From contig JAHISI010000029.1 in the NCBI GenBank assembly GCA_018818345.1, positions 1 to 6,846 of the forward strand: a DNA stretch of 6,846 bases. Direction: 5' to 3'. Both the position numbers and the translations under genes were made by a program. The notes beneath the pieces were generated by a model that was given only the letters and a program-made list of their open reading frames with translations, was not told where the DNA came from and did not search any database. This document shows, in pieces, positions 1 through 5,203 of this stretch (positions are counted from its first letter, which is position 1; every line of letters begins with the position of its first letter). Source of the stretch: Patescibacteria group bacterium. GTDB taxonomy: Bacteria; Patescibacteriota; Dojkabacteria; SC72.

Positions 1-467
1 AAATTGAGCTTAAAGAGAGGAAATTGAGAATTGAGGATGCTTTACAGGCTACCAGCGCGGCTGTTGAAGAGGGGATTGTTCCAGGTGGTGGAGTGGCTTT
101 ATTGAGGGCTGCTTCGGTTTTGGAGAAGCTGAAAGGTGATGATGCTGATGAGCAGAGAGGAATTGATATAATCAAAAATGTTCTTTCCGCACCTTTAAAA
201 CAGATTGCTGAGAATGCTGGGGAGGATGGGGCAGTTGTTGCGTCTAAGTGTTCGGGTAATCTTGGTTACAATGCTAAGACAGGTGAGTATGTTGATATGA
301 TTAAGTCTGGGATTATTGATCCTGTTAAGGTTACTAGGTTAGCTTTAACTAATGCAGCTTCTGTTGGTACTATGTTGATTACTACTGAAGCGGTGGTAGC
401 TGATATCCCCGACGAGAAGAATACTCCTCCTATGGCTCCTGATATGGGTATGGGTGGGATGATGTAA
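1..467 (+). CDS. groEL: Chaperonin GroEL (60 kDa, Hsp60), C-terminal part, 5' end outside the window
   Basis: This is the last ~155 codons of GroEL, the ATP-driven cytosolic folding chaperonin that forms double heptameric rings with GroES. The frame is already open at base 3 (IELKERKLRIEDAL), so the TTG at 24 is an internal Leu codon, not a start. The segment covers the end of the apical/intermediate region and the C-terminal equatorial domain. Visible signatures are RIEDALQAT, AAVEEGIVPGGGVAL (nucleotide-contacting Gly-rich turn), GYNAKTGEYVDMI, GIIDPVKVTR (with the Asp that contacts nucleotide) and AASVGTMLITTEAVV. It ends in a short Met/Gly tail, DMGMGGMM, typical of group I chaperonins that line the ring cavity, though with fewer GGM repeats than E. 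coli. G+C is about half in the lines I counted, against about a third in downstream genes. A hairpin terminator follows at 490. Whether groES lies upstream cannot be seen. Confidence 0.97.
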   Translation, partial: IELKERKLRIEDALQATSAAVEEGIVPGGGVALLRAASVLEKLKGDDADEQRGIDIIKNVLSAPLKQIAENAGEDGAVVASKCSGNLGYNAKTGEYVDMIKSGIIDPVKVTRLALTNAASVGTMLITTEAVVADIPDEKNTPPMAPDMGMGGMM

Positions 468-489
468 TCTGATATTATGTTGGATTAAG

Positions 490-520
490 AGGAGGAGGCG
501 AAAGCCTCCTCTTTTGTTTT
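490..520 (+). terminator. Rho-independent terminator after groEL
   Basis: A 10-bp stem (490-499 with 504-513, one G-U pair) closes a GAAA tetraloop and runs directly into CTTTTGTTTT. It lies 22 bp after the groEL stop, so it ends the groEL transcript. The same hairpin read on the minus strand lacks a good T-tract (it continues TTAATCC), so it is at best a weak terminator for the convergent gene ending at 563. Confidence 0.9.
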
Positions 521-562
521 AATTGTGATTATTCACAGAGCAGAAAAAACAGTGTAACAATC

Positions 563-1249
563 CTATTTGAAAACAGTTCTAGTTTGGTTTACCGCTTTGA
601 GTATCCTTATCACGTTTGGTAAAACTACTTTTCCCATCTCTTTTTCAGTTATTTTTCCTGAAGGATTAGGATTACTCCCTTGAATTCGCTGGAAACCTTC
701 ATTTGTTCTGTAAAGCATAGATCCTTCTTTAGATTTGGCTTCTTTTCTCCAAAATACCTCAGCATCCGTTTTCGCAATTAATTGGTCAAGACCAATTTTA
801 AGAGCAGTTTCAGCATCTTGTCCATAAGTTGAATAAAGAATTATTGAAGGAACCAGTCTTAACACATTAAAGGTGGAGATTATAAATGGTCTACTTAAAA
901 CATAGTTTTTAACATCATCAAAAGAGTCTTTTAGATAGAGATTCTGCACTCCATCTATCATGAACAATACGTCTTGGTCACTGTACTCTGTTCTAGCAAA
1001 ATCTCTTCTTTGCCCATTTTGATCAAAAGCTAGTCTTTCTTGCATGTATCGGGTTATGCCAAAGATTTCCTCTTTCCCATAATTACCAAGATCATTCAAG
1101 AACCTTGTGTAGTTAAGTTCTCCTGAAGGTGTTAGATATGAATCTGCGTTTGAGACTTCTATTTCCCATGCTGAAGGAGTTCCATTTGATTTTGACTCAT
1201 ACAAATCATTTACAGTTGTTTGGCTTTTTTCGGGTAAGGTTTCAGACAT
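563..1249 (-). CDS. Hypothetical protein, 228 aa, family not recognised
   Basis: I do not recognise this protein. It starts MSETLPEKSQ, with a polar, low-complexity first ~35 residues and no signal peptide. Residues 47-75 and 90-165 look largely helical. The stretch 121-140 (PFIISTFNVLRLVPSIILYS) is the most hydrophobic but contains Arg and Pro, so a buried helix is more likely than a membrane span. The last ~40 residues are basic (GKITEKEMGKVVLPNVIRIL). No Cys, no metal-binding cluster and no nucleotide-binding loop is visible; the protein is probably soluble and cytoplasmic. It lies 39 bp downstream of the XRE regulator on the same strand, so the two are plausibly co-transcribed and this may be a target or partner of that regulator. 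The ATG at 1249 has only a weak upstream purine patch (TGAAGT). The stop is TAG. No strong terminator follows on the minus strand. The composition and codons look coding, and the frame is uninterrupted. Confidence 0.75.
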   Translation of the reverse strand: MSETLPEKSQTTVNDLYESKSNGTPSAWEIEVSNADSYLTPSGELNYTRFLNDLGNYGKEEIFGITRYMQERLAFDQNGQRRDFARTEYSDQDVLFMIDGVQNLYLKDSFDDVKNYVLSRPFIISTFNVLRLVPSIILYSTYGQDAETALKIGLDQLIAKTDAEVFWRKEAKSKEGSMLYRTNEGFQRIQGSNPNPSGKITEKEMGKVVLPNVIRILKAVNQTRTVFK

Positions 1250-1288
1250 ACTTCAGTGGCACAATATTAATTTCTCATTATACCATCT

Positions 1289-1813
1289 CTAATACCTAAC
1301 CTCTTTCGCTAATACTTTTCCTAAGATATCTATACCTTTAAAAGTCTTAACACTCTCAATCCTTAAACCATTCTCTTCTTTAATCAAAACCAGATCATTA
1401 AGATAAATCTCGCTATTGGGAGAAACATAAATAATGCCCTTCGAATTATCTATCACTCCCATATCCAAAGCAAAAGCCTCAGGATCAATACTCAAAACCC
1501 AATCAGGAGAATTGTAAAAGAGAAATGTGTTAGATTTGTTAAAAACAAAACTACTTGGAATAGTTGTAAAAAGGGGAACACGACTAAAATTCATCCTAAT
1601 ATTCCCGTCTGTAATATCATTTAACAAATCAGATGGAGAAGTATTCAAAGCCTTTGCCAAAGACTCTAACTGATTCAATGGGGAACTAACCCCACGCTCA
1701 TACCTAGAAATCATCTCCCAAGTTTTACCAATCTTGTCAGCTAATTGTTGCTGAGTTAAATTCTGTCTCTCACGATATATCTTAATATTCTCACCAATAT
1801 AATTGTTGTTCAT
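1289..1813 (-). CDS. XRE-family HTH transcriptional regulator with a degenerate S24/LexA-like C-terminal domain
   Basis: Residues 5-65 form a Cro/CI-type helix-turn-helix. Helix 2 is about TQQQLADKIG (20-29) and the recognition helix about TWEMISRYERG (31-41), followed by the usual LESLAKALNTSPSDLL. The protein therefore very likely binds operator DNA as a dimer. Residues 79-174 resemble the beta-rich S24 peptidase domain of LexA/CI in outline: VPLF at 79-82, FALDMG at 114-119, LNDLVLIKEENG at 138-149, a VK at 155-156 and ILGKVL at 163-168. However, the Ala-Gly cleavage pair appears as SS (IPSS), and the GDSM/GNSM box with the nucleophilic Ser reads GVID. The segment between the Lys and the final strand is also short. 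If the alignment by eye is right, self-cleavage is not possible. The 228-residue gene follows after 39 bp. The start ATG at 1813 is preceded by TATATAT without an SD. Autoregulation is likely for the family but not shown here. Confidence 0.88.
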   Translation of the reverse strand: MNNNYIGENIKIYRERQNLTQQQLADKIGKTWEMISRYERGVSSPLNQLESLAKALNTSPSDLLNDITDGNIRMNFSRVPLFTTIPSSFVFNKSNTFLFYNSPDWVLSIDPEAFALDMGVIDNSKGIIYVSPNSEIYLNDLVLIKEENGLRIESVKTFKGIDILGKVLAKEVRY

Positions 1814-1820
1814 ATATATA

Positions 1821-1831
1821 GAATTGTATTC
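1821..1831. promoter_or_regulatory. Possible promoter -10 and operator of the XRE gene
   Basis: On the minus strand TACAAT (1828-1823) sits 9 bp before the XRE start codon, which would give a leader of only about 3 nt. It is embedded in the small inverted repeat GAAT-tgt-ATTC (1821-1831), a layout compatible with autorepression. I found no convincing -35. The inverted repeat is short and could be chance in AT-rich DNA. Confidence 0.3.
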
Positions 1832-1863
1832 ATAACAAGAAGATTAAAGAATAGAAGAAGCTA

Positions 1864-1875
1864 TCTTTTAAAAGA
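1864..1875. repeat. Perfect 12-bp palindrome TCTTTTAAAAGA
   Basis: A self-complementary 12-mer lies in the gap upstream of the XRE gene, about 50 bp before its start codon. It is compatible with a dimeric regulator site. The low complexity (A/T runs) makes chance occurrence plausible, and no second copy was noticed elsewhere in the window. Confidence 0.35.
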
Positions 1876-1911
1876 ACTACTAAGTCGTATTGTAAGAAAA
1901 AAGAAAGAAAT

Positions 1912-1930
1912 ATATTTAATAATTAAATAT
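1912..1930. repeat. Perfect 19-bp AT palindrome, candidate operator
   Basis: ATATTTAAT-A-ATTAAATAT is a perfect 9+1+9 inverted repeat. It covers the start codon of the 43-codon ORF at 1929 and overlaps its possible -10 (TTTAAT, 1915-1920). The position at a promoter is suggestive of an operator, perhaps for the neighbouring XRE protein, but it is pure A/T and a chance origin cannot be excluded. Confidence 0.4.
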
Positions 1931-2060
1931 GGAAGAAATAGAAAAGATAGCTAAACTCTATGAAAAAATTCACAAAAAGAAATATATGTCACAAGAGGAT
2001 ATTAAATTACTAAAAAAACTTGTGAAGCGGATATACAATACTAACCCAATTATCCTTTAG
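1929..2060 (+). CDS. Possible small ORF, 43 aa, charged helical peptide
   Basis: ATG at 1929 opens a 43-codon frame ending in TAG at 2058-2060. The peptide (MEEIEKIAKLYEKIHKKKYM... ending NTNPIIL) is very rich in Lys/Glu/Ile/Leu and looks like one or two amphipathic helices; it matches no family I know. A possible promoter lies upstream: TTGTAA (1890-1895) and TATTTA (1913-1918) with 17 bp between, or TTTAAT (1915-1920), which would give an almost leaderless message. There is no Shine-Dalgarno. The 3' end overlaps the 3' end of the convergent SprT-like gene by 51 bp, which weakens the case. It could be a real microprotein, an antisense transcript, or a chance frame. Confidence 0.35.
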   Translation: MEEIEKIAKLYEKIHKKKYMSQEDIKLLKKLVKRIYNTNPIIL

Positions 2061-2483
2061 CCATTTATCAGCTAGCCGTTGTGAATCCAATAATCCTCTT
2101 TTAGCCAATTCCTTGTTTATGACATTACCTTGATGGGGCTTGTCAAAACGCTTCTCTAATGGAGAACTAAAACCATGCGCATAATGACATAGCTCATGTG
2201 CAATCGTAGCACTAACTACATATTCTGGAACTATCTCATTTTGGAAATACTTAGTCATGGTAATAACTGTAACCCGCTTGTCATCCTGTACATCATAGTC
2301 ATCGAGATTCTTTTTTAACAAACTCTTAATCTTTGTATATTCATTTGCAAGCTTAATACTACCTAATTGACGTTTGGAATATTTGCCAAACTTTATGAGT
2401 ACGAGGTTTTTTCTTGGAATATCCGAGAAATTATCTTCCCACAAATCATACATTAAATTTTCTAAATATTTTCTATCTCTCAT
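2010..2483 (-). CDS. SprT-like zinc metallopeptidase, 157 aa
   Basis: Residues 96-100 read HELCH, a HExxH zinc site with H96 and H100 as ligands and E97 as the catalytic base. A third His, H117 in KPHQGNVINKELAKRG, sits where SprT/Spartan-type domains place HG..F before a helix. The upstream strand (VTVITMTKYF) and helix entering the motif (EYVVSATIAHELCH) fit the SprT fold. The C-terminal CxxC zinc ribbon of longer SprT proteins is absent, so this is a minimal catalytic domain. There is no signal peptide, so it is cytoplasmic. SprT/SPRTN relatives cleave DNA-bound proteins; the substrate here is unknown. An ImmA/IrrE-type peptidase is the main alternative, but the spacing to the distal His favours SprT. 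ATG at 2483 is chosen because the ORF opens there, with TATAAT just upstream on the minus strand (2492-2487) and no SD. A downstream Met at residue 11 is possible. The gene diverges from the ABC exporter. Confidence 0.82.
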   Translation of the reverse strand: MRDRKYLENLMYDLWEDNFSDIPRKNLVLIKFGKYSKRQLGSIKLANEYTKIKSLLKKNLDDYDVQDDKRVTVITMTKYFQNEIVPEYVVSATIAHELCHYAHGFSSPLEKRFDKPHQGNVINKELAKRGLLDSQRLADKWLKDNWVSIVYPLHKFF

Positions 2484-2497
2484 GCTATTATATTAAA
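2484..2497. promoter_or_regulatory. 14-bp divergent promoter region between the SprT-like and ABC genes
   Basis: Only 14 bp separate the two start codons. On the plus strand TATTAT (2486-2491) is placed so that the +1 falls on the A of the ABC ATG at 2498, i.e. a leaderless message. On the minus strand TATAAT (2492-2487) overlaps it and lies 3 bp from the SprT-like ATG. The two -10 elements physically overlap, so the two transcripts should compete. No clear -35 is seen on either side; any would lie inside the opposing gene. Confidence 0.45.
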
Positions 2498-4303
2498 ATG
2501 ATTTTACAGAAATACAAGAAAAAACTCACTACATTACTAAACGTCCTCAAATTCATATATGGTAGATACACCACTGTAGCTGTAGCCAGAGACATTCTCT
2601 TTGTAGTAGGTACCGCATCTGAAGTATACAGCATAACCATAGCAGGTAAGTTCATTGATGAGGTTGCTAAGATTCTTCTTAACTGGAACCAGTTTGACAT
2701 GAGTCAATTTCTTGAGACTCAAGCATTCTTTCACTTGGTCACAATCCTTGTCCTATGGTCCATTATTCAATCGTGCAATCAGGCAAAGATGCATTTATAT
2801 AATGTGATATATGAGAAGGTTTGGGAAGATGCGAGATATATGATGATAGCGAAGGTATCTCAGTCGAATCTACAAGATGTGGAACAGGAGAAATTCCAAG
2901 ATCTACTGACATATGCACCTGCATATTCCATAGACAGGATAATACAAACATACAATAGCTTCTCAAGTATAGTAAGTAGTGTTGTAAGATTTGTTAGTGC
3001 TGGAATCATAATCTTTGAAACAATGAGTTGGTCTGTCTTGTTACTCATACTCTTTGTTCTTCCTGAAATAATTGTTGTACATATTGGCAGAAAGAAGATT
3101 CGTACATATCAAGATGATGAAGTTGGGAAACTTAAGTATCTTAACTATCTTTCTAGTCTTACACTAACGATCTCCAATTTCTTAGAATTAAGAGTAAATG
3201 ACACTTTTGCATATGCCAAAAGAAAATATACCCAGGAATATGATGAATTTCTTGAGGGATACTTGAAGAAGGATGCGAGCTTGTATAGAAACAGGGCAAT
3301 AATATCCATATTAGGTCAGTCATTGAAAGTCGGCTATGTTGTGTATGTGCTTTCATTCGCCATCGTTAAAAGATTAAGTCTAGGTACGTTTAAAGCTTTG
3401 TATGATTACGTAGATATGGCATATGGAAGTATGTATAGCATTTTAGATTCTGTAACTTACATATCTTCATTGTTGGGATATGATGAGAAATTCTTTGATT
3501 TAATGGAATACGAAGGATTTGGAGATCATGAACATGGAAGTCAGAAATTAGGAAACAAGACACCACTTCTTCAACTTAAGAATTTGAGCTTTTCATACCC
3601 CGATGATCCGTCAACATTAGTTCTTAAGCATATTGATATTGAAATTAAACCAGGAGAGAAAGTCGCTTTCTTTGGTGGAGATGGATCGGGTAAAAGTAGT
3701 ATGGTAAAAATTCTCTCAGGATTGTATCAGATTAAGAGTGGAGACTATCTCTTAGACAATATTTCTGTTAAAGATCTAGACAGGGGACAATTGAAAAAAA
3801 ATATTGCAGTAACTTTCCAAGATTTCATCAACTACAACTTTAGTGTTAAGGAAAATGTTGTCATATCAGGTGAAAGAAGAAACATCAATAAACATCTTTA
3901 CCAAGAAGTATCTAGAGTTAGCCAGATAACGGATTTCTTGAAGAAAGAAAAGATTGAGGATTCTCACCTTTTAGGGAAGACATTCCCTGGAGGAAAAGAG
4001 CTCTCTCCTGGATATTGGCAAAGATTAGCAATATCTCGAATGCTTTACAGAAACAAAAAGATATTCATAATGGATGAATCATTTACATATATAGATTCAG
4101 AATCTAAGGATATTCTTCTACAAAACATTATTAAATATATTGGAGAGAATAGGACAATGATATATATAACCCGAAGTGTAGAGGATCTAGATCTGTTTGA
4201 TAGGATATATTTCTTTGAGAATGGTAAGGTTGTTGAAGTAGGGGATTTCAAAGAATTAATGAAAAACAAAAAGAAGTTCTACAAAATCGCCAAAGAAGAA
4301 TAA
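2498..4303 (+). CDS. ABC transporter half-molecule: permease fused to ATPase (exporter type)
   Basis: A 601-residue ABC exporter subunit, expected to dimerise in the cytoplasmic membrane. Residues 1-340 carry about six membrane segments, the clearest near 30-50, 77-92, 158-175, 178-196 and 267-290. The ATPase domain follows: A-loop Tyr in LSFSYPDD (Y367), Walker A GGDGSGKSS (393-401, K399), Q-loop VTFQDF (Q441), signature ELSPGYWQR (501-508, in place of LSGGQ), Walker B IFIMDE (D526, catalytic E527) and D-loop YIDSES. The switch His expected after ISH is Arg (ITRSVED, R559). The FQDF..YNFSVKENV segment resembles multidrug/peptide exporters of the MsbA-like group; the substrate cannot be told. 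The ATG at 2498 is preferred: the frame stays open back to 2414, but the extra 28 residues would overlap the divergent SprT-like gene and precede a basic N-terminus (MILQKYKKK) typical of such exporters. There is no SD. The folD promoter follows 42 bp later, with no terminator between. Confidence 0.93.
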   Translation: MILQKYKKKLTTLLNVLKFIYGRYTTVAVARDILFVVGTASEVYSITIAGKFIDEVAKILLNWNQFDMSQFLETQAFFHLVTILVLWSIIQSCNQAKMHLYNVIYEKVWEDARYMMIAKVSQSNLQDVEQEKFQDLLTYAPAYSIDRIIQTYNSFSSIVSSVVRFVSAGIIIFETMSWSVLLLILFVLPEIIVVHIGRKKIRTYQDDEVGKLKYLNYLSSLTLTISNFLELRVNDTFAYAKRKYTQEYDEFLEGYLKKDASLYRNRAIISILGQSLKVGYVVYVLSFAIVKRLSLGTFKALYDYVDMAYGSMYSILDSVTYISSLLGYDEKFFDLMEYEGFGDHEHGSQKLGNKTPLLQLKNLSFSYPDDPSTLVLKHIDIEIKPGEKVAFFGGDGSGKSSMVKILSGLYQIKSGDYLLDNISVKDLDRGQLKKNIAVTFQDFINYNFSVKENVVISGERRNINKHLYQEVSRVSQITDFLKKEKIEDSHLLGKTFPGGKELSPGYWQRLAISRMLYRNKKIFIMDESFTYIDSESKDILLQNIIKYIGENRTMIYITRSVEDLDLFDRIYFFENGKVVEVGDFKELMKNKKKFYKIAKEE

Positions 4304-4332
4304 TCGTGTATACAGTGCATAGGCATAGAGTG

Positions 4333-4338
4333 TAAAAT
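4333..4338 (+). promoter_or_regulatory. Candidate -10 element for folD (leaderless)
   Basis: TAAAAT lies 7 bp before the folD ATG at 4346, which places the +1 at or next to the start codon. No SD is present in the 42-bp gap after the ABC gene and no convincing -35 is visible. Read-through from the ABC gene is also possible, since no terminator separates them. Confidence 0.4.
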
Positions 4339-4345
4339 ATACGCT

Positions 4346-5203
4346 ATGGAACTTTTAGACGGCAAAATGCTTTCACAAAAAATATTAGATGAAATCTCGC
4401 TAGAGGTAACAGATATTAAACGACAAGGTAAGAAAATACCTAGATTGGATATGATTTTGGTTGGAGAAGACTTTGGAAGTACGAAGTATGTACAAATGAA
4501 AGAGAAAGCAGCTAGAGATATTGGTCTTGAAGGTGTTGTTCATCATTTGGAGAATAGCGTTAATACTTTAGATATCGTAAATCTTGTAGATTCATTAGAC
4601 AAAAATCATGAAGTAGATGGATATATGATTCAGCTGCCATTACCGGACCATATCAATACCAATCTTGTACTAGATGCAATGGATTCTCGTAAGGATGTAG
4701 ATGGACTTTCACCAGTAAATTTAGGAAAACTTTTCCAGAAAGATCCCTCAGCAATAGTGCCTGCAACTCCGTTGGGGATAATGAAGCTTCTTGAAGAATA
4801 CCATATCAAAATATTTGGAAAGCATGTAGTAATACTTGGAGCAAGTAGTATTGTTGGTATCCCCTTAGAAGCTATGTTGCTTGAAAAGAATGCGACTGTT
4901 ACTCTTTGTAATATCCATACTGTGGATATTGAAGAAATTACAAAAGAGGCAGATATATTAATTTCTGCTACTGGGAAACCATTGCTTGTTAAAAAGAATT
5001 TTTTGAAATCTGGTGTTGTAGTTATTGATGTTGGTTCTAGTAAACATCCAGAGACTGGAAAGATTGTGGGAGATGTCGATTGGGATTCTGTACAAGGTAT
5101 TCCTTCATACATTACTCCTGTTCCTGGTGGTGTTGGCCCTATGACTATTGCTTCCCTAATGACTAATTTAATGATCTGCTACAAAAAAAATGATAGAAGA
5201 TAA
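4346..5203 (+). CDS. folD: Bifunctional methylenetetrahydrofolate dehydrogenase / methenyl-THF cyclohydrolase FolD
   Basis: FolD interconverts 5,10-methylene-, 5,10-methenyl- and 10-formyl-THF, linked to NADP(H), in the cytosol as a dimer. At 285 residues it has the usual length. The N-terminal catalytic domain shows KYVQMKEKA with the Tyr/Lys pair (Y48, K52), DGYMIQLPLP (Q96) and DVDGLSPVNLGKL (D119), all in the expected order. PATPLG stands where many homologues have PCTP. The Rossmann domain has ILGASSIVGIP (163-173) with the same GAS form as E. coli, then NATVTLCNIHT and ADILISATG. The hallmark ITPVPGGVGPMT is at 256-267. All catalytic positions I can place are intact, so it should be active. 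Its last 14 bp overlap glyA, which uses the product (methylene-THF) from the other side, so the two are translationally linked. ATG 4346 fits the conserved N-terminus (LLDGKMLSQKIL). No SD is present. Confidence 0.97.
   Translation: MELLDGKMLSQKILDEISLEVTDIKRQGKKIPRLDMILVGEDFGSTKYVQMKEKAARDIGLEGVVHHLENSVNTLDIVNLVDSLDKNHEVDGYMIQLPLPDHINTNLVLDAMDSRKDVDGLSPVNLGKLFQKDPSAIVPATPLGIMKLLEEYHIKIFGKHVVILGASSIVGIPLEAMLLEKNATVTLCNIHTVDIEEITKEADILISATGKPLLVKKNFLKSGVVVIDVGSSKHPETGKIVGDVDWDSVQGIPSYITPVPGGVGPMTIASLMTNLMICYKKNDRR

Noticed and set aside
24..26. TTG start for the GroEL fragment
   Set aside because: The frame is open upstream with GroEL-like residues (ELKERK), so this is an internal Leu codon of a gene cut by the window edge.
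524..537. Hairpin TGTGA-ttat-TCACA as a terminator for the 228-aa gene
   Set aside because: It has only a 5-bp AT-rich stem and is not followed by a T-run on the minus strand, so it is too weak to call.
2010..2483. ImmA/IrrE-type peptidase as the first call for the HELCH protein
   Set aside because: The distal His in KPHQGNV followed by a helix fits SprT-like domains better, although the functional analogy to ImmA is kept as a hypothesis.
2414..2497. N-terminal extension of the ABC transporter (start at 2414)
   Set aside because: The extra 28 residues would overlap the start of the divergent SprT-like gene and have no homologous role. ATG 2498 gives a normal basic N-terminus and fits the -10 placement.
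4304..4332. Terminator after the ABC gene
   Set aside because: I found no stable hairpin followed by T-rich sequence; the near-matching GTATA/TATAC ends are far apart and imperfect.
4045..5112. Minus-strand open frames inside the ABC and folD genes
   Set aside because: They lie wholly within well-supported genes on the other strand and encode no recognisable motifs, so they are reading-frame shadows.
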